Assembly: GCA_002413345.1 (NCBI GenBank)
Contig: DHWU01000070.1
Location: forward strand, 2,611 to 38,883
Direction of reading: 5' to 3'
From: Propionibacteriaceae bacterium UBA5174
GTDB lineage: Bacteria > Actinomycetota > Actinomycetes > Propionibacteriales > Propionibacteriaceae
Length of the DNA: 36,273 nucleotides
Shown: one piece after another, positions 23,502 through 30,799 of the stretch
How positions within the stretch are numbered: the first letter of the stretch is position 1
Layout of the letters: each line of letters begins with the position of its first letter
Position numbers and translations under genes: made by a program
Notes under the pieces: model-generated
What the model saw: only the letters and a program-made list of their open reading frames with translations
Told to the model about the DNA's origin: nothing
Databases searched by the model: none

Positions 23502-23504
23502 GCT
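23499..23504 (+). promoter_or_regulatory. Leaderless-type -10 box overlapping an upstream stop codon
   Basis: TAGGCT, whose TAG is the stop of the preceding gene, six bases before GTG 23511. Confidence 0.55.
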
Positions 23505-23510
23505 GCGCCG

Positions 23511-24158
23511 GTGCCCGCTCCACTGCTCACGCTACTGCTGGCTATCGGCACTGCCGCTGCCACCTCCTGGCTGCTGCGCTGGTTGCCGACGCCGCCAGAA
23601 GCACCCGAAGTGGAATTCGCCGCGCTCGACTTTCCCCGCTTTTCGCTGGCGGTGTTCGTGCTGATCATTGGCATTGGGTCGACGGTATTCGCCCTCACCG
23701 ACCCCACCTACTGGCCAATCTGGGCGCCCTTGGTCAGTCTGGGCGCACTGCTGGGCTTGATTGACGCCCGCACCACCTTCTTGCCATTGCGGCTGCACTA
23801 CCTGACCTTCACCCTCACGGTTCTCGGCGGGTTGGCGACCGCCTGGTGGCGCAATGACTGGGCACAGCTTGGTTGGGCGACTCTGGCGGCATTAGTGGCG
23901 ACCGGCCTCTACTGGGGGATCTGGCGATTCAGCGGCGGCCAGCTCGGCTTCGGCGATGTCAGATTGGCTGGCCTGCTCGGCTTCGCCACCGCGGCCACTA
24001 GCGCCGAGGTGCTGTTCTGGAGCTTCTTAGCCGGTTCAATAGTCGGCGCAGTCTGGGCGTTGGTGGTGCGAGCGCGCGGCCGCACTGCGTTCGCGTACGG
24101 CCCGTCCATGCTGCTAGGGGTGCCGCTCGGCTTGATGATCAGTGCACTGGCCAGTTGA
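23511..24158 (+). CDS. Type IV prepilin peptidase (A24 family)
   Basis: 215 residues with about six or seven membrane helices. LGLIDARTTFLPLRL holds the first catalytic Asp and QLGFGDVRLAGLLG the second (GxGD-type); FAYGPSMLLGVPLG is the typical C-terminal segment. It lacks the N-terminal methylase Cys domain, like the short TadV/CpaA forms. It would cleave type IV pilin or competence pseudopilin leaders, but no pilin genes are in this window. In several actinobacteria a lone prepilin peptidase occurs away from its substrates. Leaderless start GTG 23511. Confidence 0.83.
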   Translation: MPAPLLTLLLAIGTAAATSWLLRWLPTPPEAPEVEFAALDFPRFSLAVFVLIIGIGSTVFALTDPTYWPIWAPLVSLGALLGLIDARTTFLPLRLHYLTFTLTVLGGLATAWWRNDWAQLGWATLAALVATGLYWGIWRFSGGQLGFGDVRLAGLLGFATAATSAEVLFWSFLAGSIVGAVWALVVRARGRTAFAYGPSMLLGVPLGLMISALAS

Positions 24159-24159
24159 A

Positions 24160-24181
24160 GCTGCCACGCGAAACGGGCAGC
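24160..24181. terminator. Hairpin between convergent genes
   Basis: GCTGCC/GGCAGC stem (6 bp) with a 10-base loop directly after the prepilin peptidase stop. No T tract. Confidence 0.4.
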
Positions 24182-24203
24182 CCACGACTCTTGCCGTACG
24201 GAG

Positions 24204-25241
24204 CTAGAGCCGAGCTGCCTGACTGACTTCGATCCAGTTGTCGAGCACCCTCGCTGCCGCGCCAGAATCAATAGCTGCGCAGGCCTTCGCGAAGGGGGCA
24301 GCCAACTGCTCAGCCACCGGCAAATCCAGGCGCGGCCCGGCAAAAGCCAGCGCGGCTGCGGCCGCATTCAGCGCCACAATGTCGCGGATCGGCCCGAGCC
24401 TGCCAGCAAACACTTCGCGAACCACACCAGCGTTGTGCGCCGGGTCACCACCCACCAGGTCCGAGGGCACAGCCCGAGCAATCCCCAGCGCGGCCGGGTC
24501 GAAGACACCTTCGACCGATTGTCCGTCCTTAACCAGCCAGACTCGCGAATCGGTAGTGGTGGTCAATTCATCGAGCCCGTCGCCGCCATGAAAGATCAAT
24601 CCCCGGTGACCCCGGTCCGCGACCACCCCGGCAACCAACGGCGCCATCCGGGCGTCGGCCACGCCGATCGCAACGGCGTTCGGACGGGCCGGGTTCGCTA
24701 GTGGTCCGAGGAAGTTGAAGGTGGTGGGCACCCCCAGCTCCCGACGGGCAGCACCGGCGAAGCGCAGCGAGGGGTGATACATCGGGGCGAACATGAAGAC
24801 GATCCCGGTCTTGGCCAGCACCTCAGCTTGGGCCGCTGGCGGTACGTCCAGGGCCACGCCCAAGCTTTCCAAACAGTCCGCGGTGCCGCAGGCACTGGAG
24901 GCCGCCCGATTACCGTGTTTGACCACCGGTAACCCCATTGCGGCAGCCACGATCGCGGCCATCGTCGAGACGTTGACGGTATTGGCTCGGTCGCCGCCGG
25001 AACCAACCACATCTACCGCTTCGGTAGGCAAGCTGATCGGGGTTGCGCAATCAAGCATGGTCTGAGCCAGCCCGCTAATCTCGGACACGGTCTCGCCCTT
25101 GGCCCGCAGTGCCACCGCGAATCCGGCGATCTGCGCGTCCGTGGCCTCACCGCTCAGAATCTGGCCCATTGCCCAAGCCGCCGCATCCGGGGCCAGATCT
25201 CGTCCGGCAACCAGCTCAGCCAGCACCGCCGCCCAGGTCAC
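24204..25241 (-). CDS. trpD: Anthranilate phosphoribosyltransferase
   Basis: 345 residues of the TrpD family, transferring phosphoribose from PRPP to anthranilate. DVVGSGGDRANTVNVST is the PRPP-diphosphate loop, VKHGNRAASSACGTADCLE the anthranilate/PRPP segment, and FMFAPMYHPSLRF and FNFLGPLANPA follow in order. Start GTG 25241 overlaps the stop of the upstream receiver-like gene by four bases, with GGAGGAGG just before, so the two are coupled. In many actinobacteria trpD is followed by the cytochrome bcc-aa3 genes; here it is followed by a convergent prepilin peptidase and preceded only by the receiver gene. Confidence 0.95.
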   Translation of the reverse strand: MTWAAVLAELVAGRDLAPDAAAWAMGQILSGEATDAQIAGFAVALRAKGETVSEISGLAQTMLDCATPISLPTEAVDVVGSGGDRANTVNVSTMAAIVAAAMGLPVVKHGNRAASSACGTADCLESLGVALDVPPAAQAEVLAKTGIVFMFAPMYHPSLRFAGAARRELGVPTTFNFLGPLANPARPNAVAIGVADARMAPLVAGVVADRGHRGLIFHGGDGLDELTTTTDSRVWLVKDGQSVEGVFDPAALGIARAVPSDLVGGDPAHNAGVVREVFAGRLGPIRDIVALNAAAAALAFAGPRLDLPVAEQLAAPFAKACAAIDSGAAARVLDNWIEVSQAARL

Positions 25242-25654
25242 GCGGACGCGACCTCCTCCAGGCTAAGCAGCTTGGCTGCTTCAGTCGGCAATGCCATTGG
25301 ATCCAACGGGTAGGAGGCGATTGCATCAGCCATCGACCAGCTCGCTAGCCACGCATCGGCCACCCGTGCCACCAATGCCAGCACCGGTGGGCAGGGATCA
25401 AACTCAGTCTTGAACTGGTGACACAGTCCCATGCCGCCGTACGGCACGGCCTCACCATCAAGAATCAACAAGTCGAAACCCTCGGCGCCAGGCGCCTGGG
25501 TGGCATCCATGGCCGTAATCGCGGCCGGATGAGTGGCCACCTCGAAGAACTCCAGCTCGCGACCGGCCAGCTTCGACCCCAGAGCAAGCCGAACTTGCTC
25601 GCGTACGGTCCGGTCGTCGGAATAAAGCATGATCCGGGCGGTGGACGTGCTCAT
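25238..25654 (-). CDS. Degenerate response-regulator receiver-like protein
   Basis: 138 residues with the order of a CheY fold but no output domain. An acidic pair (SDD, about 12-14) follows the first strand, and LLILDGEA (D66) occupies the phospho-acceptor position. The conserved Thr/Ser is missing (LALVAR), and the C-terminal Lys is replaced by Tyr in ASYPLDP. It therefore probably does not switch like a true receiver. I recall closely similar proteins beside trpD in other actinobacteria. AGGGAGA precedes ATG 25654. It overlaps trpD and probably shares its mRNA; a link to tryptophan control is only positional. Confidence 0.75.
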   Translation of the reverse strand: MSTSTARIMLYSDDRTVREQVRLALGSKLAGRELEFFEVATHPAAITAMDATQAPGAEGFDLLILDGEAVPYGGMGLCHQFKTEFDPCPPVLALVARVADAWLASWSMADAIASYPLDPMALPTEAAKLLSLEEVASA

Positions 25655-25769
25655 CGGTCTCCCTAGATTCAGTATCGGGCGCTGTCATGTTAGCCGCTTC
25701 AGCATTGCTGCCCGCCCTTGTCGTCACCTGCGTCCACCCAGCGAACGGCCACAGCCAGCAGATCCTCGG

Positions 25770-25775
25770 TAGCCT
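25770..25775 (+). promoter_or_regulatory. Leaderless-type -10 box of guaB1
   Basis: TAGCCT, then GGAGGG, then GTG 25782. The spacer happens to be an anti-16S-like GGAGGG, but it abuts the start codon and is too close to act as a ribosome site. Confidence 0.5.
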
Positions 25776-25781
25776 GGAGGG

Positions 25782-27227
25782 GTGCGATTCCTCACCGGTA
25801 AGCCAAATTACGACCTGACCTACGACGACGTATTCATGGCACCACGGCGCTCTTCAGTGACCTCCCGACTCGATGTCGACCTCACCAGCGCCGACGGGCT
25901 CAACCTGCCGCTGCCGCTGGTCGTGGCAAATATGACCGCCATCTCCGGGCGCCGAATGGCCGAAACCGTGGCCCGCCGTGGCGGGATTGCGATCATCCCC
26001 CAAGACCTACCCACCGACATCGTGGCCGAGGCAATCGCCAAGGTGAAAGGGGCGCCCACGGTATTCGATACCCCGCTGACTCTCAATCCGCATGCCACCG
26101 TTGGTGAAGCGTTACTGCTGCTGCCAAAACGCTCTCATGGCTTGGTGGTCGTGATTGATGCCAGCGGTGCCCCGATCGGCACCGTTTCCGAGCGCGACCT
26201 GACTGGATTGGACCGCTTCAACCAGGTGCATGAGGCGATGAACACCGATCTGACTTTGATGGCCGACTCCGCCACTCCCACCCAAGTCTTTGACGAGCTT
26301 TCCACGCGCCGTCACAAAGCCGCGCTGGCCATTCGAGACGGCAAGCTAGTCGGCTTGATGACGCTGAAGGGCGCGGTGCGGGCCGAACTGTATCCACCGG
26401 CCCTCGACGCGTCCGGTCGGCTCAAGGTTGGCGTAGCGGTGGGCATTTCCGGCGACGTTGAGGAACGAGTCGAGGCGCTCCTGGCCGCCGGTGCAGACGT
26501 CTTGGTGATGGATACCGCCCACGGCCATCAGGAACGAATGATTTCGGCAGTTCAACGCTGCCGAGCCGTCGTGGCGCGGACCGGGCAGCAGGTTCCGATC
26601 GTGGCTGGCAATGTGGTCACCGCCGATGGCACTGCCGATCTGATTGAAGCCGGCGCCGACGTGGTGAAGGTCGGTGTTGGCCCCGGCGCAATGTGCACCA
26701 CCCGGATGCAGACCGGGGTGGGCCGGCCACAATTCTCCGCGGTTTTGGAGTGTGCGGAACAGGCCAAGGACTCCGGCAAGGCCATCTGGGCTGATGGCGG
26801 CGTCCGGCACCCCCGCGATGTAGCCCTGGCGCTGGCCGCAGGTGCTGGCGCAGTGATGATCGGCTCTTGGTTCGCCGGGACGCACGAGTCCCCCGGAGAG
26901 CTGTTGATTGCTGCCGATGGGCGGCCCTACAAAGAAAGCTTCGGAATGGCTTCAGCGCGCGCAGTTCGCGCCCGAACCCGACATCAGTCCGCCTTCGGGA
27001 GAGCCACTGCGGCCTTGTTTGAGGAAGGTATCTCGAGCTCGCGGATGTTTCTGGATCCCGAGCGCCCAGGGGTTGAAGACCTGATCGATTTCATTGTTTC
27101 TGGGGTGCGCAGTTCGGCAACCTATGCTGGCGCCCGGACCCTGCCTGAGTTCGCCAATCAGGCAATCATCGGCGTGCAGTCGGCCTCCGGCTACAACGAG
27201 GGACGCCCGCTGCATTCGAGTTGGTAG
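25782..27227 (+). CDS. guaB1: GuaB1-type IMP dehydrogenase-related GMP reductase
   Basis: 481 residues. The barrel of the IMPDH/GMPR family is interrupted by a CBS-domain pair (about 95-205). Motifs are TYDDVFMAP, VVANMTAISGRRMAE, DVLVMDTAHGHQERM, VAGNVVTADGTADL, GVGPGAMCTTRMQTGVG with the catalytic Cys (about 305), and ADGGVRHPRDVALAL. The divergence after the Cys loop and the N-terminal AMTAISG-like stretch match actinobacterial GuaB1 (Rv1843c type). These have been shown to be GMP reductases controlled through CBS domains, rather than the true IMPDH GuaB2. It would convert GMP to IMP with NADPH. Start GTG 25782, apparently leaderless. Confidence 0.9.
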   Translation: MRFLTGKPNYDLTYDDVFMAPRRSSVTSRLDVDLTSADGLNLPLPLVVANMTAISGRRMAETVARRGGIAIIPQDLPTDIVAEAIAKVKGAPTVFDTPLTLNPHATVGEALLLLPKRSHGLVVVIDASGAPIGTVSERDLTGLDRFNQVHEAMNTDLTLMADSATPTQVFDELSTRRHKAALAIRDGKLVGLMTLKGAVRAELYPPALDASGRLKVGVAVGISGDVEERVEALLAAGADVLVMDTAHGHQERMISAVQRCRAVVARTGQQVPIVAGNVVTADGTADLIEAGADVVKVGVGPGAMCTTRMQTGVGRPQFSAVLECAEQAKDSGKAIWADGGVRHPRDVALALAAGAGAVMIGSWFAGTHESPGELLIAADGRPYKESFGMASARAVRARTRHQSAFGRATAALFEEGISSSRMFLDPERPGVEDLIDFIVSGVRSSATYAGARTLPEFANQAIIGVQSASGYNEGRPLHSSW

Positions 27228-27266
27228 CCGGCGACCTGCCTCGGCTGCTGAATCGTAAAGGTCTGA

Positions 27267-27351
27267 TGGCGTCGGACCGGGAGCGCCTCTCGGCGCGTGG
27301 CCGCTCGAAGCGGCGAGTGTTGGAGCCCGGGGCTACCGCGGCCCGACGCCA
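27267..27351. other. Cloverleaf-like structured segment between convergent genes
   Basis: A 9-bp outer stem TGGCGTCGG/CCGACGCCA (27267-27275 with 27343-27351) encloses three hairpins: GCGCC-tctc-GGCGC (27283-27296), GCCGCT-cga-AGCGGC (27300-27314) and AGCC-cgg-GGCT (27324-27334). It lies 40 bases after the guaB1 stop and 38 bases from the end of the convergent gene. No T tract follows and no T-loop is present, so it is not a tRNA. It may be a complex terminator or a structured RNA; chance in GC-rich DNA is also possible. Confidence 0.3.
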
Positions 27352-27389
27352 CCATCGAGAATAGGTGGAACACCGAAGCCGGGGCGAAT

Positions 27390-27992
27390 TCACTCCAGCT
27401 TTCCGCGCCGCCAAAGGGTGGCACAGGTAGACAGATCGGTAGCCGTTTCCTGCAACCGCGCCGCGGTCAGCACCGCTTTGCCACCAGCAGTGACATCGGC
27501 TCGCCCGCTCGACACCACTCGACAAAACGCCGCAGCCCGCTCCAATGTCACGGCAAAGTCGCCGTCGAACGCGCCCCGCAGAATTTCATCAGCCACCTCG
27601 CGCACTTCAGCGGGCCCGGGAGGATCAACCCCGGCCACAGCGTGATTGGGTTCGGTGAACCGAATCCCCGCGGCGTACTCCCGCGCTGCCAGGGACGGAT
27701 CGGTGGCCACCCACTCCCGCAGGAGATACAGCCGCCACAACGCTCCGGGCAGGCTGGCAGCCGGACGCACGGACCAGACCAGCGCAAGGGTGTCTAAGCC
27801 CACCTGATCGGTCAACGCGATCAACCGTTGAGTGACAGCAGGGTCGGCCGCCGCCCGTCCAGTACGCAGCAGCGCAGCCGCCGATTCATGAGCCGCATGC
27901 AGCGCCGCCACCGGGTCGGAGGTTTCACCCAAAGCTTCCAAGGCCGCTGGCTCCAGGAAACTCGGACGCCGAGGCTTGCGGGGTTCACTCAC
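27390..27992 (-). CDS. Conserved actinobacterial protein, unknown function
   Basis: 200 residues, mostly helical, with PGALWRLYLLREWV, GAFDGDFAVTLERAAAFCRV and a C-terminal LWRRGKLE. I recall the family from streptomycetes and related genera, often misannotated, with no known function. No membrane segment or signal peptide. Start GTG 27992 lies six bases after TAGCCT (leaderless). It follows the CMD-family gene by 19 bases on the same strand, so both may be transcribed together as well. Confidence 0.8.
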   Translation of the reverse strand: MSEPRKPRRPSFLEPAALEALGETSDPVAALHAAHESAAALLRTGRAAADPAVTQRLIALTDQVGLDTLALVWSVRPAASLPGALWRLYLLREWVATDPSLAAREYAAGIRFTEPNHAVAGVDPPGPAEVREVADEILRGAFDGDFAVTLERAAAFCRVVSSGRADVTAGGKAVLTAARLQETATDLSTCATLWRRGKLE

Positions 27993-27998
27993 TGGGCA

Positions 27999-28004
27999 AG
28001 GCTA
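27999..28004 (-). promoter_or_regulatory. Leaderless-type -10 box of the conserved gene at 27390-27992
   Basis: Minus-strand TAGCCT, six bases, GTG 27992, inside the 19-base gap after the CMD-family gene. Confidence 0.55.
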
Positions 28005-28011
28005 ACTGTTC

Positions 28012-28566
28012 TCAACTTGCCTGATCGAGGCGGCAGGCTTCGGTGAACCCAGCCGGCGAGATGCCCAGCGCTTGAATCACCCTGGCCCAGTAGTTCACCT
28101 GCGCCGCGGTGGTAGCCAGGATTACCAACTCGCGTTCGCTGAAGTTCTCGCGCAGCGCTTGAGTCAAGGCTGCGGGAAACACCAAGGGTGAAGCGGAGAT
28201 TCTTCGGGCATATTCGATGGCCAAACGCTCCCTGGGCGTGAACGATTCCACTGTGGTCACATCGCCGCCGAGCGCCACCAATTCCACCGCACTCACCCCG
28301 GCTCCGTCCGGCTCGAAGCTGTTCATGTCGACACAGAAGGCGCAGTTGGCGGTGATCGAGGCGGTAACCCGGACCAACTTCAGCAGCCGTGCCGATGGCT
28401 CTCGATGGGACACCAGCGCCTCCAGCACACCAGACCCCAGGGCGGCTTTGGGATACCAAGACAACAGTCGAGCTGGTTCCATTCGGCGTCCGGTACGTCG
28501 CTCGGCGAACCATATTCCGAAGCGAAGCAACGCGTTGATTCGCTGAGGTTGCTTGATCAAAGCCAT
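28012..28566 (-). CDS. Carboxymuconolactone decarboxylase (AhpD-like) family protein
   Basis: 184 residues. The CMD/AhpD core shows ITANCAFCVDMNS with a CxxC redox pair (C75, C78) and a typical helix LAIEYARRISASPLV, then VNYWARVIQALGI. The CxxC-x2-H proton-relay His of true AhpD is replaced here (CAFCVDMN), so peroxidase-adaptor activity is doubtful. It may be a general thiol-linked oxidoreductase. ATG 28566 with a short GAGGG upstream. It shares a strand and 19-base gap with the next gene. Confidence 0.82.
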   Translation of the reverse strand: MALIKQPQRINALLRFGIWFAERRTGRRMEPARLLSWYPKAALGSGVLEALVSHREPSARLLKLVRVTASITANCAFCVDMNSFEPDGAGVSAVELVALGGDVTTVESFTPRERLAIEYARRISASPLVFPAALTQALRENFSERELVILATTAAQVNYWARVIQALGISPAGFTEACRLDQAS

Positions 28567-28804
28567 GCCCTCATCATCGTCCTCGCCCTGGCTGAATCCG
28601 GGTCGATCCGAGAAGTTGAACCCCTGGCTGCCAGTGGGTGCGCACTATTGCCACTGACAAGCCCGCCAGCCCGCGAACCCGACCAAGCCCATCGTGAGCA
28701 TGGGAATAGAAAGGCGAGGTCTGGACCTAAACTGACGTACCCACCGGTAATCGGGTGCCCGCTAGGCAGATCGCCTATCCGCCCGAAAGAAGGGATGCCG
28801 AACC
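28567..28804 (+). promoter_or_regulatory. Divergent promoter region of the CMD gene and erpA
   Basis: This 238-base gap has no gene. TAAACT at 28728-28733 is a plausible -10 for erpA, giving a leader of about 65 bases. AGAAGGG at 28787-28793 is the likely ribosome site but is 11 bases from the ATG, which is long. A small TAGGC/GCCTA dyad (28763-28777) lies in the leader. Confidence 0.4.
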
Positions 28805-29152
28805 ATGACGCTTGATCAGAGCACCGAAGCTGGCCTAGGCCTGACCGAGGCTGCAGCCAAGAAGGTGCAACAGCTACTCGAATCTGAGGGCACTCCAGAC
28901 CTACTGCTACGCATTTCGGTCGCTCCGGGCGGCTGTTCGGGGTTGCGTTACCAACTCGGCCTGGACGATCAGAAGCAAGATGGCGATGTGGTGGTCACCC
29001 AATTCGGCACCTCGGTTGTCACTGACAAGATGAGCCTGCCCTATCTAATGGGCGCCACCATCGACTTCGTCGACACCATCGAGCAGTCTGGCTTCACCAT
29101 CGACAATCCGAACGCCAGCAACTCCTGCTCCTGCGGCGACTCGTTCAACTGA
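28805..29152 (+). CDS. erpA: Iron-sulfur cluster insertion protein (ErpA/HesB type)
   Basis: 115 residues of the A-type carrier family. GGCSGLRYQL gives the first Cys (C44) and SCSCGDSF the C-terminal pair (C108, C110), the three ligands used to pass Fe-S clusters to apoproteins. DFVDTIEQSGFTIDNPNA is typical. It matches the actinobacterial HesB protein Rv2204c, which sits near DUF3043 as here. ATG 28805 with a weakly placed ribosome site. Confidence 0.93.
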   Translation: MTLDQSTEAGLGLTEAAAKKVQQLLESEGTPDLLLRISVAPGGCSGLRYQLGLDDQKQDGDVVVTQFGTSVVTDKMSLPYLMGATIDFVDTIEQSGFTIDNPNASNSCSCGDSFN

Positions 29153-29178
29153 TCCACAGGCAACGCTGACGGGATCAG
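29149..29178. terminator. Hairpin across two convergent stop codons
   Basis: CTGATCC/GGATCAG, a 7-bp stem, covers the stop codons of erpA and of the convergent coiled-coil gene. No T tract. Confidence 0.4.
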
Positions 29179-29531
29179 CGAGCTTCACCCAGACCCGGAC
29201 CTGAGCCGAAAGGCGGCTGCTCAAAGCCTTCGTTCGGCTCAGCCGGGCTGACCACATTCGGTTCATCGAAGAAGTCAGTCAGGTGATGCAACCGCGCCCG
29301 AGCAACCTCAGCCCGGTCGTGCGCATCAGCAGCCAAGGCCTCAGCCTGAATCCGGGCCGAGGTCAGCACCGCCTCCTGTTGAGCGGCCAGCATCGGTTCC
29401 AGCCGGGAACGGTCGATGGCGAGGCGACGTAACGCAACCTCCAGTTCCGATAGCTGGGCCCGGGCTTGATGGAGTGCTGCCAGACAGCGCTGATACTCGC
29501 GCTCAGCCATCACCAGCTGATCATCACTCAC
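29175..29531 (-). CDS. Small coiled-coil protein, unknown function
   Basis: 118 residues, almost entirely a charged, Ala/Leu-rich helix (about 1-90, heptad-like, e.g. QLSELEVALRRLAIDRSRLE), then an acidic, Pro/Gly-rich tail. No known domain. GGAGG lies five bases before GTG 29531. It is divergent from the DUF3043 gene and convergent with erpA. Confidence 0.65.
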   Translation of the reverse strand: MSDDQLVMAEREYQRCLAALHQARAQLSELEVALRRLAIDRSRLEPMLAAQQEAVLTSARIQAEALAADAHDRAEVARARLHHLTDFFDEPNVVSPAEPNEGFEQPPFGSGPGLGEAR

Positions 29532-29561
29532 GGTGCCTCCGTCCCGATCTCCAATTTGACC

Positions 29562-29567
29562 TAGGAT
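29562..29567 (+). promoter_or_regulatory. Putative -10 box of the DUF3043 gene
   Basis: TAGGAT about 35 bases before GTG 29603, giving a leader near 28 bases that includes AGGCAGG. Confidence 0.4.
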
Positions 29568-29602
29568 GTGCCAGACATCGTCGCACTACAGGCAGGTTTG
29601 AC

Positions 29603-30175
29603 GTGGGATTATTCCGCCCTTATGAACGTTCCGAGGCAACTAACCAGCCAGGAACCCCCAAACCGACCCCCGAGAGCGAGCCGGTAGCCAAGAAGAAGGT
29701 GCCAACGCCCACCCGCAGAGAGGCCGAGGCGGCCCGCCGCGAACGGCTCAATCCAACGCTGTCACCAGCAGACCAGCGTAAACGGGACCGCACGGCAAAA
29801 GCCAAGGCTCGCGAGGAAAGCTGGGTGAAGGTGGACGAGCAGCCCGGACGGATCCTGCTGCGCGATTTCGTTGACTCCCGCAAGGGCATCACGCAGTGGT
29901 GGATGCCGATCATCATCACTTCCTTGGCCATTGCCCTTGCTGTGATGTACATCTATCCCGAAGGTGCCGCGATTGCCACCGCACTGCCCTATGTTGCGAT
30001 CTTTGGCCTGGCGATTCACATCACACTGTTGTGGCGGCAGTTCAAGCCACTGCACGCCGACCGCCTGCCCAAAGAACCACTGCGCGGCCTGTTGACCTAC
30101 CTGATCAACCGGATGATGAATCTGCGACGCTTCCGGAATCCGCTGCCCCGGGTGAACCCCGGCGACGAAATCTGA
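29603..30175 (+). CDS. DUF3043 membrane protein
   Basis: 190 residues. A basic cytoplasmic N-terminus carries TPTRREAEAARRERLNP, then GRILLRDFVDSRKGITQWW, two membrane helices (MPIIITSLAIALAVMYIYP and a second starting ALPYVAIFGLAIHIT) and an Arg-rich tail MNLRRFRNPLPR. This architecture is that of DUF3043 (PF11241), a conserved actinobacterial family of unknown role. GTG 29603 is chosen because it begins MGLFRPYE just before the conserved basic region; AGGCAGG lies upstream. Confidence 0.85.
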   Translation: MGLFRPYERSEATNQPGTPKPTPESEPVAKKKVPTPTRREAEAARRERLNPTLSPADQRKRDRTAKAKAREESWVKVDEQPGRILLRDFVDSRKGITQWWMPIIITSLAIALAVMYIYPEGAAIATALPYVAIFGLAIHITLLWRQFKPLHADRLPKEPLRGLLTYLINRMMNLRRFRNPLPRVNPGDEI

Positions 30176-30181
30176 GTCACC

Positions 30182-30385
30182 GTGGGCTACCACTGGGTCA
30201 CAGTTCCGGAATTAGCCCCACAGCTGGCTGAAGACCTCGGCCTGCTGGTCGAGTTTGACGAGCAAGGCTCGGCCGAAGGCTGGTTGACCCAGACCTTCGC
30301 CGAGCTTGTCGATGCGGGCGTGGGCGAAGTGTCGCTGTACGAGGGTGACCGACTGGTCTACGGCCCGATGAGTCTGAGCGAGTAG
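30182..30385 (+). CDS. Small conserved actinobacterial protein
   Basis: 67 residues beginning MGYHWVTVPELAPQLAEDLG and ending GDRLVYGPMSLSE. I recall short actinobacterial proteins with the same YHWV start and LVYGPMSL end, function unknown. It follows DUF3043 by six bases on the same strand and is probably cotranscribed. No clear ribosome site, so coupling to the DUF3043 stop is possible. Its stop is one base from the convergent Nif11-like gene. Confidence 0.72.
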   Translation: MGYHWVTVPELAPQLAEDLGLLVEFDEQGSAEGWLTQTFAELVDAGVGEVSLYEGDRLVYGPMSLSE

Positions 30386-30386
30386 C

Positions 30387-30608
30387 TCAGCTCCACCAGA
30401 TCTGCCGACAGCGCGGGTTCCCCTGTGATTCGAAGGTGTCTCCAGCGCCCTGGAGCACCTCGAGCAGTTCCCCAGCAGTGAAGTCATAGCCGTCCACTGA
30501 AGCCAGGGCGACGAAGGCGTCCATATCTTCGGTCTGGTCGTATTTCAAACGCAGCTTCTTGTCAGAGCCGCCATCGATGAGTAGGCGTTCTGCCTCTTCT
30601 TTTGCCAT
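30387..30608 (-). CDS. Nif11-like peptide
   Basis: 73 residues. MAKEEAERLLIDG, KKLRLKYDQTEDMDAFVALA and GYDFTAGELLEVL match the Nif11 domain (PF07862), found both as a RiPP leader and in stand-alone proteins of nitrogen-fixing and other bacteria. A GAG stretch at about 54-57 sits where leader cleavage occurs in Nif11 precursors. It is followed by a 17-residue tail ending GNPRCRQIWWS with one Cys and two Trp. No modifying enzyme or peptidase transporter is visible nearby. GAGGCGA provides a ribosome site for ATG 30608. Confident as a gene; role unknown. Confidence 0.75.
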   Translation of the reverse strand: MAKEEAERLLIDGGSDKKLRLKYDQTEDMDAFVALASVDGYDFTAGELLEVLQGAGDTFESQGNPRCRQIWWS

Positions 30609-30738
30609 TACGTCGCCTCAATTTCTCCGGGCCAGTGCCAAGGGCGCCGAAACTAGCGAGCCGGTGTTTCGACTAGGTCACCGTGAGTTTTCAGTCGTGA
30701 GTCTGGACGCCCCGACCAGCCGAACCCGACTTTTCGCC

Positions 30739-30757
30739 ATACCCAGGGGGGTATAGT
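30739..30757 (+). promoter_or_regulatory. CsoR/CstR-type operator overlapping the rhodanese -10 box
   Basis: ATACCC-AGGG-GGGTAT (30739-30754), a perfect 6-4-6 dyad, runs into the -10 TATAGT (30752-30757). Dyads of this TACC/GGTA type with a G-rich centre are the binding sites of CsoR-family repressors, which sense Cu(I) (CsoR) or persulfide (CstR). The link to a rhodanese favours persulfide. The regulator gene is not in this window. Confidence 0.65.
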
Positions 30758-30799
30758 CTGGTTCACGCCCCCAGCCGGTATGTGACCAGGAGGACCCTT

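Noticed and set aside
28763..28777. TAGGC-agatc-GCCTA dyad in the erpA leader as an Fe-S regulator site
   Set aside because: Arms are only 5 bp and do not match an IscR or SufR consensus, so it was left as a remark.
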